NCBI GenBank assembly: GCA_020627985.1
Contig: JAHDFV010000007.1
Coordinates: 1-32,395 of the forward strand
Source of the DNA: Saprospiraceae bacterium
Lineage (GTDB): Bacteria > Bacteroidota > Bacteroidia > Chitinophagales > Saprospiraceae
DNA: 32,395 nucleotides
Reading direction: 5' to 3'
Positions 16,098 through 25,215 of this stretch are shown piece after piece. Numbering within the stretch: the stretch's first letter is position 1; each line of letters begins with the position of its first letter. Both the position numbers and the translations under genes were made by a program. The notes below the pieces were generated by a model. That model was not told where the DNA came from and made no database searches. It saw only the letters and a list, made by a program, of their open reading frames with translations.

Positions 16098-16135
16098 AAA
16101 AGAGTATCCATAAGTAATGTTATGGATACTCTTTT
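16098..16135 (+). terminator. Terminator after the START-like gene
   Basis: A perfect 16-bp stem (16098-16113 with 16120-16135) with a 6-nt loop and a terminal T-run. Confidence 0.85.
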
Positions 16136-16238
16136 TTGTTTAACAAGTGTTAAATGTACTTTGGGATGTAGCATAAGGCCACTTAATTTATTATTCTTAA
16201 GTACCCGTAATAAAAAGAAGAAATAATGTTAGGCCCAT

Positions 16239-16991
16239 ATGGAGAAAAAATTAACTTGTGTTATTGTAGATGATGAATCGAAAGGACGTAGATTGATAAA
16301 AAGCATTTGTGAGGAATATTGTAAAGATGTAGAGGTAATAGGTGAAGCAGAATCTGCTTTTGTTGCAGAAAAAATAATCCAAGAAAAATCTCCTGACTTT
16401 ATTTTTTTAGATATTAGAATGCCCATGAAAGATGGTTTCCAATTGTTAGAATCAATCGGAAACATTAATTTTCAAGTCATCTTTACTACAGCATATGATC
16501 AATATGCAGTTAGAGCATTTAAATTTTCAGCGATAGATTATTTATTAAAGCCCATCGATATTGATGATTTGGCAAATGCAGTGGATAAAGTTCGAAAGAA
16601 TCGTTCATTAAATCATAAAGATCGAATTAGTTACCTTTTGAATTCTGCAACCAAAGGACTTCCTTCTAAAATTGCTTTTTCGAATTCAGATGGTTATATC
16701 TTTTTAGAACCCAAAAATATAATTAGGTGTGAAGCCTATGGCAATTACACAAAAGTATATTTAAAGTCATTGGATAAATCAACTTTAATTTCTAAATCAT
16801 TAAAACATTTTGATGAAATATTGAAAGAATATGAGTTTTATAGAGTTCATAAATCTCATGTTGTGAATTTAAATCACATTAAAAAATTTGTGAAAGGTAA
16901 ACCTGCCAAATTAATCATGGTGAATGATTCGGAAGTTGAAGTTTCAATTCGTAAAAGAGATGAGTTAATCGAAATTCTCACGAATAAATAA
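16239..16991 (+). CDS. LytTR-family response regulator (orphan)
   Basis: A 250-residue transcription factor. The receiver domain (about 5-120) has the acidic pair Asp11-Asp12, the phosphorylation site Asp58 in PDFIFLDIRMPMKDG, Thr83/Thr84 and Lys104 in LLKPIDIDD. The LytTR DNA-binding domain (about 150-245) has the typical pattern RCEAYGNYTKVYL, KSLKHFDEIL, FYRVHKSHVVNLNHIKKF and VSIRKRDELIEIL. LytTR regulators bind paired direct repeats and are normally controlled by a membrane sensor kinase of the LytS/AgrC type, but neither neighbour is a kinase, so this one is an orphan within the window. A matching repeat pair exists 15 kb away at 32270-32300. It ends at a bidirectional terminator. Confidence 0.95.
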   Translation: MEKKLTCVIVDDESKGRRLIKSICEEYCKDVEVIGEAESAFVAEKIIQEKSPDFIFLDIRMPMKDGFQLLESIGNINFQVIFTTAYDQYAVRAFKFSAIDYLLKPIDIDDLANAVDKVRKNRSLNHKDRISYLLNSATKGLPSKIAFSNSDGYIFLEPKNIIRCEAYGNYTKVYLKSLDKSTLISKSLKHFDEILKEYEFYRVHKSHVVNLNHIKKFVKGKPAKLIMVNDSEVEVSIRKRDELIEILTNK

Positions 16992-16995
16992 AAAT

Positions 16996-17031
16996 AAAAA
17001 AAGAGGATCGAAATTTCGATCCTCTTTTTTT
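16996..17031. terminator. Bidirectional terminator between LytTR and transglycosylase genes
   Basis: A 36-bp perfect palindrome (arms 16996-17013 and 17014-17031) containing GAGGATCGAAA and its complement, with A7 and T7 at its ends. It serves both convergent genes and overlaps the transglycosylase stop codon (17030-17032). Confidence 0.88.
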
Positions 17032-17956
17032 ATTGTCTTTTAATGACTTTGACTAAGTATGTTTTTCTTTCTTTATTTACCAATTTGGAATCTTTCAACC
17101 AGGGATTGTATATTTTTAATTCTCTATAAGTCATTCCGTTGTTTTGAGCCCAAGTGGCCCAACTGCTTACCGCTCCTTTTACTTCAACATTGTAAGTTTC
17201 AGCTAATGGAGGGTATTTTTGATAATCATCTACATAAAATCCATATTTTCTAGGATTTTGCATGATGGTTTTGATTGCAGCAATTCTAAAAACATATCGC
17301 ATGGTTTCAGAATTTAAATTCAAATCAAAAAGAGAAGTAGATTTTTGTGAAGCGAGATTTTTCTTTAAACCTGTTTCACCCATATTATAAGCCGCTGCAG
17401 CTAAGGTCCAACTTCCAAATTGGTTCTTTAGTTTCCTAAGATATTTACAAGCAGCAACAGTAGATTTTTCTAAATGTAATCGTTGATCTACTTCAGAAGA
17501 GGAATAGAGTCCATAAGCTCTCCCTGTACTTTTCATAAATTGCCAAAATCCTTTTGCGCCTGCTGGAGAAGTAGCATTCTCCAGTCCACTTTCTGCGACA
17601 GCTAAATATTTTAAATCGTCTGGCATTCCATTTTCGGCAAGAATTCTTTCAATAGTAGGAAAATATCTTCCAGATCTTTTTAAATATCCGATCGTTCCAG
17701 AATGTCGATACGAATTCGCAATTAATTCTCTATCCAATCTTTCTTTAACATCAAAATTATCCATGGGAAAAGCTTCTCCTGCAAAATCAACACTTGCTGG
17801 AATTTCTGGAGGCTGTACAATTTGAGCTAAATCTGTGGCACTTCCAGTAGCAGTGATAGTAGACTTTTGTTGGCTGTCATCAGTATAAGCACTAAAAAGG
17901 ACTAATAAACCAAAAAAACAAAGCAGTAATACGAATGAAAAAAGAACTTTACGCAT
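17030..17956 (-). CDS. Lytic transglycosylase, SLT domain (MltD-like)
   Basis: A 308-residue exported or membrane-anchored protein: a hydrophobic N-terminal segment (5-24), a linker, then an SLT goose-lysozyme fold from about 90 to 235. The catalytic Glu122 is in LAVAESGLENATSPAGAKGFWQFM, and the AAAAYNMG and TMRYVFRI motifs are present. It cleaves the MurNAc-GlcNAc bond to give 1,6-anhydro ends during wall remodelling. The C-terminus (about 252-305; YNVEVKGAVSSWATWAQNNGMTYRELKIYNPWL, then TYLVKV) looks like a degenerate LysM module, a common partner in MltD. It follows the DUF2480 gene by 44 nt on the same strand and may be co-transcribed. Confidence 0.92.
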   Translation of the reverse strand: MRKVLFSFVLLLCFFGLLVLFSAYTDDSQQKSTITATGSATDLAQIVQPPEIPASVDFAGEAFPMDNFDVKERLDRELIANSYRHSGTIGYLKRSGRYFPTIERILAENGMPDDLKYLAVAESGLENATSPAGAKGFWQFMKSTGRAYGLYSSSEVDQRLHLEKSTVAACKYLRKLKNQFGSWTLAAAAYNMGETGLKKNLASQKSTSLFDLNLNSETMRYVFRIAAIKTIMQNPRKYGFYVDDYQKYPPLAETYNVEVKGAVSSWATWAQNNGMTYRELKIYNPWLKDSKLVNKERKTYLVKVIKRQ

Positions 17957-18000
17957 AATGGGTGTGGGTATTAATTTCTAAATCAAATGGGTGAATTCAA

Positions 18001-18519
18001 CTATTTTTTTACTCGAGGTCTTTTGAATACAGGTACTGTAGAACAGGGTTCTCCAAACATTATACTTTGGGCAAAGGGTCTCAGTCGATCTGTTAGGAAA
18101 GCATAGGCAAAAGCAGGAACAGGTTGGTCAGAACATCCTTTGATGACAATTCTTTTCCCTTCATATTGGCTAAAATCAATTTCGTTTAATGATTCTTGGT
18201 ATGATAGTTTTAAAAATTCATCGGGAGTTCCTTGACAAATTTTAGTAGCAAATGGAGCAGCATAAGAAACAACTAGCATATAGGCCCACATGGGAATAAT
18301 CGCATCAGCTGAACAAAAAAGGAGCAAATTTTTATTGGAATATTGTTCCCAATCATGCTCTTTTAATGCGGTTCTAAAATCTTTTTCTTTTAAAATTAAT
18401 TCCATGAATAAATAGTCCTTAATATCAAAAGACACGATTTCATTCTTTGGAAAATAATCTTCTAGATTAATTGTAATTAAACCGCTAGCGGCAACTTTAT
18501 TTACGAGTGGTTTTTCCAT
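18001..18519 (-). CDS. DUF2480 family protein
   Basis: A protein of about 172 residues that I assign to DUF2480, a family mostly from Bacteroidota with no known function: MEKPLVNKVAASGLITINLEDYFP, FDIKDYLFMELILKEKDFR, LFCSADAIIPMWAYMLV, VIKGCSDQPVPAFAYAFLTDRLRPFAQSIMFGEPCSTVPVF. Conserved cysteines lie in FCSAD, KGCSDQ and GEPCST. There is no signal peptide, so it should be cytosolic. The longest frame starts with GTG at 18531; the ATG at 18519 gives the usual N-terminus and is preferred. A near-consensus TAACTTTC lies upstream at 18567-18574. It is followed by the transglycosylase gene. Confidence 0.8.
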   Translation of the reverse strand: MEKPLVNKVAASGLITINLEDYFPKNEIVSFDIKDYLFMELILKEKDFRTALKEHDWEQYSNKNLLLFCSADAIIPMWAYMLVVSYAAPFATKICQGTPDEFLKLSYQESLNEIDFSQYEGKRIVIKGCSDQPVPAFAYAFLTDRLRPFAQSIMFGEPCSTVPVFKRPRVKK

Positions 18520-18638
18520 TTCTATCTTCACCTCTATTTTTTCTATTATAACTCTTATATGGTCTTGAAAGTTACAACAATAATATTAATGTTATTGAAT
18601 GATCTGTTAAAATAACATCTTCTTAATAAAATGCATTA

Positions 18639-18671
18639 AAAAAGCGGCTTCCCATTAGAAAGCCGCTTTTT
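18639..18671 (-). terminator. Terminator of the foldase gene
   Basis: A 12-bp stem (18639-18650 with 18660-18671) containing GCGGCTT/AAGCCGC, with a 9-nt loop. On the minus strand a T-rich tail follows the stem. It lies 19 nt beyond the foldase stop codon. Confidence 0.85.
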
Positions 18672-18690
18672 AATTCCATAAGAATAATGC

Positions 18691-20841
18691 TTAGAAGAAT
18701 TTACTTCTTTGATCTTCAACATCTGCTCCTTCTCTTAAAGCAGGTACCAATTGAGATCTTACTGCTTGTCTATACGGGCTCGTAATTTGAGCTCTTAACT
18801 GAGAAACATTGCTTGAAGCTGCAGCTGCATTTTTATTGACTAATGTTGCTACATAAACTCCATTGTTTCCAATGATGGGTTTAGTAGTTTGACCTGGTTG
18901 TAATTTGAATAACTCACCTAATAATTTGGGTTCACCAGACAATACCGATTGACCATTAAATGAAGCATTTGTTGTTTCAATAGTTGCTTCAGAAAAAGTG
19001 TTACTAACAGCAGCAACATCAGAAATATTTGCTGGAAGTTTAGCAGCAATCATTTCTCCTTTCTTTTGAGTCATTACCAAATTCTTCAAAGAATTTTTAG
19101 CCGCAGCAACTGTAGGTAACCCAGCTTTTACTTTAGAAGCACAAGCCGCAACCACATACTTATTCTCAAAATATCTTGCTTGATCTATATATCTATAAAC
19201 ACTAGGAGATACGTCACCAGCACTAGCACCATTTGCCCATTTAATCATAGAACGAGTAGATTCCCCTCCTCCAAGATTAGTAACAAAAAATGCATTTTCA
19301 TCTAATAAATCAGTTGTTTCGATTTTAAGACCTGCTTCAGTAGCTCCTGTTTTGAATGCATCAATTGTTCTATGATCAGTAGCAAAACGCATGGCCTTAG
19401 CATATTCTTTCTTTTGAGTTTCTTTAGAAGGAACGATTGCTTCTTGTAAATAAGCTACCTTTACAGCTTGCTTACCTGAAGAATATTGTCGAGTTACTTC
19501 AATTAAATGAACACCAAATTGAGTTTCAACAATCTTTAATTCTCCTTTTTTCGCTTGATAGAATATAGCATCATTAAATGGCTTTACCATTGTGCCTGGT
19601 CTAGAAGAAACTCCATTCGGATCTGCTGGTCCAAATGTCCCAAGATCACCTCCTTTTGTTGCTGAACCATCCATGCTAAAACGAGTTGCTAAAGAATCAA
19701 AAGTGAATCCTTTATTCTCAATCATGTCTTTCACCATTTCTATAGTGTCTCTTGCTGCTTGCATTCCAATTGGATCTTGAGCAGTAGCAGAACGTAAAAT
19801 ATGTCTGGCTGATACAGAATCAGGAACAACTTTTTTATCTAGAACTTTAGCTAATTTGTAATTGTCTCCGTCTACATATGGTCCATAAACAGAACCGATT
19901 TCTGCATTGAACAATTCATCTTGTACAGAAGCACTTAATTCATTTTTCAAGAAATAAGCTTCATTAAAAATTCCTCTTTTAGACTCTACGAAATTTTGAA
20001 TATCAGTTTCATTTCTGAAATCTTCTTTATCTTTATTCAGTCTGTTTCTATATTCTAAAGAATCTTTTGCTGTTGGATTTACATCAAAAACAACATAATC
20101 TAATGTTTGCGTAGGCAAATCATTCATTAGAGTAGCTTTGTTGCTATTAATATAATTCGTATAGTCTGCATCTGCTAAAGTAACTTCAGCATTGTCGATT
20201 TCTCCAAAACCAATTTTAGCATATTTAAATTCAACTGAACCATTTCTATCTTCATTTTGCATGTTAACCATCCAAGAAGGAGTATAGATAGATTTAGAAA
20301 CCAAATTCATTACTTTGTTTTGAATCTGTTCCGTTTTAATTCTACTTTTTTCTTCTTTCCAATAAACAGCAAAATCAGGATTTAACGCATCAGTAGCTTC
20401 TAATTCTTTTATCTGATTTAATTGTTCTGTATTTACAGCTCCTCTAAACTGAGGGTTTGGGAAATCTTGGCGGATAATAGGACTAAAATTTGGTCCATAT
20501 ATTAATCCTTCCATTTCTTCTTCAGGAACAATTAAACCCAATTTTTCTGCTTGATTGTTCATAATAGTCTCACCTACTAATGAATTCCATAAAGCATTTC
20601 TTTGTGCATAATAATCTGCACCTGAATTAGCATATCGTACACGAGCTAAACGATCAAATTCTTGGATGTCAATAGCTTTGCCATCGATTTCTCCAACTGT
20701 CGTTTGACTGCCTCCAAAGAGTCCGCCACCACCATTACCTCCACTACCTTGCATTTCCATAAAAATGAAACCTGCCATTGCTAATCCAAGCAAAACAATT
20801 ACTAACCAAAGGTTATTTCTGATTCTTCCAATTAAAGCCAT
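18691..20841 (-). CDS. Membrane-anchored peptidyl-prolyl isomerase (PpiD/SurA-like foldase)
   Basis: A 716-residue protein with one N-terminal transmembrane helix (about 11-29), a Gly-rich linker (31-45) and a large periplasmic part. A SurA_N-type helical region begins GEIDGKAIDIQEFDRLARVRYANSG (50-74). A parvulin rotamase domain lies at about 342-450 (SARHILRSATA, FDSLATRFSMDGSATKGGDLGTFG, MVKPFNDAIF, GVHLIEV). A second, degenerate repeat follows (about 455-690). The organisation is that of PpiD, which helps proteins leaving the Sec translocon fold in the periplasm. It is monocistronic, with a 139-bp upstream gap carrying small palindromes and a terminator downstream. Confidence 0.92.
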   Translation of the reverse strand: MALIGRIRNNLWLVIVLLGLAMAGFIFMEMQGSGGNGGGGLFGGSQTTVGEIDGKAIDIQEFDRLARVRYANSGADYYAQRNALWNSLVGETIMNNQAEKLGLIVPEEEMEGLIYGPNFSPIIRQDFPNPQFRGAVNTEQLNQIKELEATDALNPDFAVYWKEEKSRIKTEQIQNKVMNLVSKSIYTPSWMVNMQNEDRNGSVEFKYAKIGFGEIDNAEVTLADADYTNYINSNKATLMNDLPTQTLDYVVFDVNPTAKDSLEYRNRLNKDKEDFRNETDIQNFVESKRGIFNEAYFLKNELSASVQDELFNAEIGSVYGPYVDGDNYKLAKVLDKKVVPDSVSARHILRSATAQDPIGMQAARDTIEMVKDMIENKGFTFDSLATRFSMDGSATKGGDLGTFGPADPNGVSSRPGTMVKPFNDAIFYQAKKGELKIVETQFGVHLIEVTRQYSSGKQAVKVAYLQEAIVPSKETQKKEYAKAMRFATDHRTIDAFKTGATEAGLKIETTDLLDENAFFVTNLGGGESTRSMIKWANGASAGDVSPSVYRYIDQARYFENKYVVAACASKVKAGLPTVAAAKNSLKNLVMTQKKGEMIAAKLPANISDVAAVSNTFSEATIETTNASFNGQSVLSGEPKLLGELFKLQPGQTTKPIIGNNGVYVATLVNKNAAAASSNVSQLRAQITSPYRQAVRSQLVPALREGADVEDQRSKFF

Positions 20842-20980
20842 TCTGTGTTGATACTTTTATGTGAGCGTAAAACGCTAATAATCAATAATATAAATATTTG
20901 ATATTTCTAATATAGATATGAAAATAGAAAATCTTTGCAAAGAAAAGGGTTTCTGTGTTAAAAATCAAAAATATATAGAA

Positions 20981-21577
20981 CTAATAAGGGGCATCTGTAT
21001 AGAAATCTACATCATTTCTTTCACTTAATTCTATAGGAATGAAGGATGTACTGATTAAATAGACTTCTTTTAAGTGTTGTAATGTTGCAATAGAAGGGTG
21101 GATTTGAGTAATGGGTTGTCTTCTGAAATCAAGGAGCTTTACGTTTTTTAGTAGAATGATTTTTTCATCTAAATATTCTAATTCACCGTCTTGCCAAATG
21201 AAAAATTGTATATCTTTTGAAAATTCTAAAATAAAATGAGGTATAAAAGTTAAGGTGTTGTAGGGTAAACGTATGGTATTCTTTTCTGTAAAATAGGAAA
21301 GGATGGTATGGATAGTTACTAGATTTTTAGAAGATAAAAGTTGTGCTAAGATTTTTCCGTTAACGATTTCAGCATCACTGATATGTTCATGGTGTTTTAA
21401 GGTAGAATAACTTTTATGAGTTCTATTCAAATTTAGATAAACAGACCATATCCAAGATTCATCAACAGTTGTTAAATTTAATCCCTTTAGTATTTTAAAG
21501 GCTAGTGTATGGTGATTCAGATTTTTACTTTTCCAAAGACGAAGTAAATTTTCCTTTGCTTCTTGATTTAAGATCAT
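20981..21577 (-). CDS. Hypothetical protein with weak leucine-rich-repeat-like C-terminus
   Basis: A protein of about 198 residues that I do not recognise. The N-terminal half is helical (LNQEAKENLLRLWKSKNLNHHTLAFKILKGL); the C-terminal part has two or three degenerate leucine-rich repeats (LEYLDEKIILLKNVKLLDFRRQPITQIHPSIATLQHLKEVYLIS), as in many Bacteroidota regulatory or scaffold proteins. No signal peptide is visible. The longest frame opens with TTG at 21583, but the ATG at 21577 overlaps the stop of the upstream membrane gene as ATGA, the classical sign of translational coupling, and is preferred. It should be made together with that membrane protein. Confidence 0.65.
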   Translation of the reverse strand: MILNQEAKENLLRLWKSKNLNHHTLAFKILKGLNLTTVDESWIWSVYLNLNRTHKSYSTLKHHEHISDAEIVNGKILAQLLSSKNLVTIHTILSYFTEKNTIRLPYNTLTFIPHFILEFSKDIQFFIWQDGELEYLDEKIILLKNVKLLDFRRQPITQIHPSIATLQHLKEVYLISTSFIPIELSERNDVDFYTDAPY

Positions 21578-22803
21578 TGCCAACGCCCCATAATTCTATC
21601 CCAATAACTTTCTAACATTTCTCTAGTTATAGCACTTGGTGGTTCTCGGTGTTCTAGCGCTATCATTTTACCATTTTCTTTTTTTAGATGGAAAATGATA
21701 GGAAAATTATTCTCTTCTGGAATTTTGGCAATAGAGGATAAAATTCCCCATCTTAAGTCAATGAATGTTAAATCCTGTGTTACAGAATCTTGTTTAATTG
21801 TATAAAAATTATTGGTAAATCTCTTCAATATCACTATATGTTCATCTTCTTCATGCCCAGCAATTAAATGATGATTTTTTGGTATTTCTTTGAACTGTTG
21901 AACCCATTTACTTGGATCAAATTTAGAATAAGTACCAATGACAAAAGAAGTATCTGTTTCAGCTGTACTCGACCATAAAATTGAGTTAAATAGAGATGGA
22001 GTTGTGATATATCGATTATATTCTATGTTTTTTGCTTGGTAGGAATCTTCAAAAATTTGATTCATAAAAGTTTTGGTGAAAACCGTATAAAATAAGTAAC
22101 CTGAACTTAAAATTATTCCAGTCCAATTCAAAAAGGTTCTGATTTTAGATGTCCGGCTAAAAAAGGCAGCAATGAATAGAAAAAGTAAAAAAGGCAAAGT
22201 ATAAATGGGATCCACTACAGAAACAGAACCAAAAGTAGCTCTATAATTAGAAAAAGGCATAAATACTTGTGTACCATAAGTGGTGAAAACATCTAAAAGA
22301 ATATGTGTAATGAAAGTCCAAAAGAAAAAAGAATACCATTTCCAAAAGGGAATCTTTTCATATTCTTCTTTTTCGGATCGAATATATTTTAATAAGATGA
22401 TTCCAAAAATTAAAAATAAAGCAATCGTGATACCCATTGCCCACCAAGTTTGCGTTGTAAATGCAGCATAACCAGCGGCTCCTAAAACGAGTCCTAGTGA
22501 AGAAATCAATATTAATGACAAGATAATTCGATAGGCTTTACTCGTGTGTAATTGTTTTCGATAGAAAAAATGTGAGATGCTTCCAAAGAGTAAAGGAGCT
22601 AAGACAGCGAATGTTATACTGTGACTAATTCCTCTATGGAAATCCATAGCTTGCATAGGAGATAGGAATAAATTTGCAATAACATCTAAATCAGGTATCG
22701 TACCTCCAATGGCACCAATAACCATTGCACGATTGCCTATTTTCTTTCCTAAAACAGCTTCTCCAACAGCTGCGCCTAAAACAATTTGAGATAACGAATC
22801 CAT
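21574..22803 (-). CDS. DUF457/YdjM-type membrane-bound metal-dependent hydrolase
   Basis: A 409-residue membrane protein with the family signature in its first 65 residues: MDSLSQIVLGAAVGEAVLG, GGTIPDLDVIANLF and FHRGISHSITFAVLAPLL, then HILLDVFTTYGTQVFMPFSN. The conserved Asp and His residues are those of the YdjM-like putative inner-membrane hydrolases, related to phospholipase-C-type metal sites. Several transmembrane helices follow (about 55-75, 90-135, 150-170, 200-260), then a soluble C-terminal part (about 270-409) of unknown nature. No substrate is established. It is divergent from the oligoendopeptidase and coupled to the unknown gene downstream by a 4-nt overlap. Confidence 0.8.
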   Translation of the reverse strand: MDSLSQIVLGAAVGEAVLGKKIGNRAMVIGAIGGTIPDLDVIANLFLSPMQAMDFHRGISHSITFAVLAPLLFGSISHFFYRKQLHTSKAYRIILSLILISSLGLVLGAAGYAAFTTQTWWAMGITIALFLIFGIILLKYIRSEKEEYEKIPFWKWYSFFFWTFITHILLDVFTTYGTQVFMPFSNYRATFGSVSVVDPIYTLPFLLFLFIAAFFSRTSKIRTFLNWTGIILSSGYLFYTVFTKTFMNQIFEDSYQAKNIEYNRYITTPSLFNSILWSSTAETDTSFVIGTYSKFDPSKWVQQFKEIPKNHHLIAGHEEDEHIVILKRFTNNFYTIKQDSVTQDLTFIDLRWGILSSIAKIPEENNFPIIFHLKKENGKMIALEHREPPSAITREMLESYWDRIMGRWQ

Positions 22804-22852
22804 CCAAAAATTTATGTTGAAAATAAGTCAAATTTCATGATAATATTTTACT

Positions 22853-22860
22853 TATCTTTG
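22853..22860 (+). promoter_or_regulatory. -7 box of the oligoendopeptidase gene
   Basis: TATCTTTG is an exact match to TAnnTTTG. Transcription from it would give a leader of about 108 nt before the ATG at 22975, which is preceded by a purine-rich AGAAGG (22962-22967), an SD-like element uncommon in this phylum. Confidence 0.5.
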
Positions 22861-22974
22861 TTGTCCGCAAAATTAAGAACTTCTTTGGTTAATCCACTTA
22901 TTTAAACGTTAACTAAGAAAAACTGTTTTTCATTTTGTAATAAAAATAAATTATAAATTAAAGAAGGATATAAA

Positions 22975-24669
22975 ATGAAATTCAACGATTTTGAATATAC
23001 CCGTCCTAAAATAGAAGAACTTTCAAATCGATTTGATCAGTTAGTTACTCAATTTGAAGAAGCTTCTAATGCAGAAGTACAAGGAAAATTGATGGATGAT
23101 ATTGGTGAGTTGAGAAGTGAGTTTGATTCAATGTATAATATATGTAGTATCAGGCACACCATAAATACGGCGGATAAATTTTACGAAAAAGAAAATGAAT
23201 ATTTTGATTTGAATACTCCTAAGTATCAGGAGATGGTTACAAAATATTACAAAGCTTTATTGAAATCACCGTTTCGATCGGAATTAGAAAAAACAAAAGG
23301 AAGCTTATTGTTTACCGTTGCTGATTTGAGTACTAAAATATTTGAACCCAGTATTCTTCAAGATTTGCAAGAAGAAAATAAGCTAAAAAGTGAATACACG
23401 AAAGTAAAAGCAAAGGCTAAAATACTTTTTAGAGGTGAAGAATATAATTTATCTTCTATTCTAAAATTTCATTCAAGTGAAGATCGTGATATCAGAAAAG
23501 AGTCGATAGAAGCCAAGTGGAAATTTTTTGCAGATCATGCAGAAATATTTGAAGGAATTTATGATAAACTCGTAAAATTAAGAACTAGAATTGCTCAAAA
23601 ATTGGGATATAAAAATTTCATTGAATTGGGTTATGCTAGAATGCTGCGTTCAGATTATAATGCAGAAATGGTTGCTAATTATAGAAAGCAAATCTTAGAT
23701 AACGTTGTTCCTATTTCTAATGAATTAAAGGAAAGACAGCGTAAACGTTTAGGTTTAGATACTTTATATTATTATGATGAGCCTTTCAAATTTAAAACAG
23801 GTAATCCTGATCCAAAAGGTACTCCTGAATGGATTGTGAATCATGCTAAAACCATGTACAAAGAATTATCTCCTGAAACAGATGAGTTCTTTTCATTCAT
23901 GAATAACATGGGTTTAATGGATTTAGTTTCTAAAGATGGTAAAGCTACTGGAGGCTATTGTACATTTATTAAAAAGTACAAAGCTCCTTATATCTTTTCT
24001 AATTTTAATGGAACCAGTCATGATATTGATGTTTTAACGCATGAAGCTGGACATGCTTTCCAAGTATACGAAAGTAGAAATATGGATGTCATGGAATATC
24101 ATTGGCCAACATATGAGGCTTGTGAAATTCATTCCATGAGTATGGAATTTTTTACTTGGCCGTGGATGAATTTATTCTTCGAAGAAGACGAACAAAAATA
24201 TAAGTTTAGCCATTTATCAGAAAGCATTTTGTTCTTGCCCTATGGTGTTTCTGTTGATGAATTTCAACATGTTGTATATGAGAATCCTGATATGACTCCA
24301 GCAGAAAGAAACCAAGCTTGGAAAACGATTCAGGAGAAATATATGCCATACAAAAATTATGGAGACAATGAGCATTTAGCTAAAGGAGCTTTCTGGCAAA
24401 GACAAAGTCATATTTTTGAAATGCCTTTTTATTATATTGATTATACGCTAGCTCAAGTTTGTGCTTTCCAATTCTGGAAAAGAGATCAAGAAAATCATGA
24501 AGATGCTTGGTCGGATTATGTGAAATTATGTAAAGCAGGAGGAAGTCAATCATTCTTAGATTTAGTGAAATATGCTAATTTAAGATCACCATTTGAAGAG
24601 GGTTGTGTAGCTTCTGTTGTAGGAGTAATCAAGGATTACCTTAATAATGTAGATGATTCTAAATGGTAA
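22975..24669 (+). CDS. M3-family oligoendopeptidase F
   Basis: A 564-residue cytosolic zinc peptidase of the usual length. The zinc motif is HEAGH (356-360) in IDVLTHEAGHAFQVYES, with the third ligand Glu384 in PTYEACEIHSMSMEF; YCTFIKKYKAPYIFSNFNGTSHD precedes the site and FYYIDYTLAQVCAFQFW follows near the C-terminus, all typical of M3B oligopeptidases. It degrades short peptides and takes part in peptide recycling. It stands alone, divergent from the DUF457-type gene and convergent with the CxFCG operon through a bidirectional terminator. It has no signal peptide. Confidence 0.95.
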   Translation: MKFNDFEYTRPKIEELSNRFDQLVTQFEEASNAEVQGKLMDDIGELRSEFDSMYNICSIRHTINTADKFYEKENEYFDLNTPKYQEMVTKYYKALLKSPFRSELEKTKGSLLFTVADLSTKIFEPSILQDLQEENKLKSEYTKVKAKAKILFRGEEYNLSSILKFHSSEDRDIRKESIEAKWKFFADHAEIFEGIYDKLVKLRTRIAQKLGYKNFIELGYARMLRSDYNAEMVANYRKQILDNVVPISNELKERQRKRLGLDTLYYYDEPFKFKTGNPDPKGTPEWIVNHAKTMYKELSPETDEFFSFMNNMGLMDLVSKDGKATGGYCTFIKKYKAPYIFSNFNGTSHDIDVLTHEAGHAFQVYESRNMDVMEYHWPTYEACEIHSMSMEFFTWPWMNLFFEEDEQKYKFSHLSESILFLPYGVSVDEFQHVVYENPDMTPAERNQAWKTIQEKYMPYKNYGDNEHLAKGAFWQRQSHIFEMPFYYIDYTLAQVCAFQFWKRDQENHEDAWSDYVKLCKAGGSQSFLDLVKYANLRSPFEEGCVASVVGVIKDYLNNVDDSKW

Positions 24670-24689
24670 TTTTTAAAACAGGCGAAACA

Positions 24690-24723
24690 AAAAAAGGGTG
24701 GAAATTAATTTCCACCCTTTTTT
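24690..24723. terminator. Bidirectional terminator between convergent operons
   Basis: A 34-bp perfect palindrome (24690-24706 with 24707-24723) containing GGGTGGAAATT, flanked by A6 and T6. It serves the oligoendopeptidase and, on the minus strand, the CxFCG operon. Confidence 0.85.
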
Positions 24724-24744
24724 ATTTCTATTAAATTCTTCCTT

Positions 24745-25203
24745 TTATTCTTTAACTAAAGTAGCCTTGGTCATAGAGTAAATCAACTGATTAATATCAC
24801 CCGAATTAAGTTGAAGAATTCCTTTAATAGTCACAGGATCTGCTGTGTATTTTATATCTTCATCTGCATCTACTTCCATTACGGTTTCTGGACCTGCTCC
24901 ACCACAAAAGTAACACATGTTGTATGGATAAGCAGAAAATACAAATGCTTTATGACTTTTATATCCTTCAGTAGGAATGATGTATCCTTTAATAGTGATT
25001 TCTTTACCATCTAAGGCTTGCACTTCTGGCGCAAAAACAGGGACATCGACTTTGAATCCCATGAATTCATCGAATTGCTTTTTGAAAGTGATGTTCCCTA
25101 AAGTTTTCCAAGTGTTTTTTGGATTCGCTTTCTGTTCATCTTGAGCAAAAGTAACTGCGGTTACTGCAAAAAATAAAATAAAAGTTGTTAGGATATGTTT
25201 CAT
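24745..25203 (-). CDS. Secreted CxFCG-motif protein, DUF3299-like (paralogue 2)
   Basis: A 152-residue secreted protein with a signal peptide ending near TVTFAQ (about 1-20). The core has a beta-rich GKEITIKGYIIPTEGYKSHKAFVFSAYPYN followed by Cys97-Tyr-Phe-Cys100-Gly-Gly-Ala-Gly-Pro-Glu. The layout (G-x-I-x-V/I-x-G-Y, then Y-N-x-C-x-F-C) resembles DUF3299, a family of unknown function often linked to periplasmic metal handling. The CxxC pair could be a metal or redox site. It follows its paralogue by 12 nt, and the cluster begins with ytxJ; the pair is a tandem duplication. Confidence 0.75.
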   Translation of the reverse strand: MKHILTTFILFFAVTAVTFAQDEQKANPKNTWKTLGNITFKKQFDEFMGFKVDVPVFAPEVQALDGKEITIKGYIIPTEGYKSHKAFVFSAYPYNMCYFCGGAGPETVMEVDADEDIKYTADPVTIKGILQLNSGDINQLIYSMTKATLVKE

Positions 25204-25215
25204 TAAACTATTGAT

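Noticed and set aside
16226-16273. A 15-codon frame overlapping the LytTR start
   Set aside because: It has no conserved look, and the gene starts naturally at 16239; overlap in AT-rich sequence is expected by chance.
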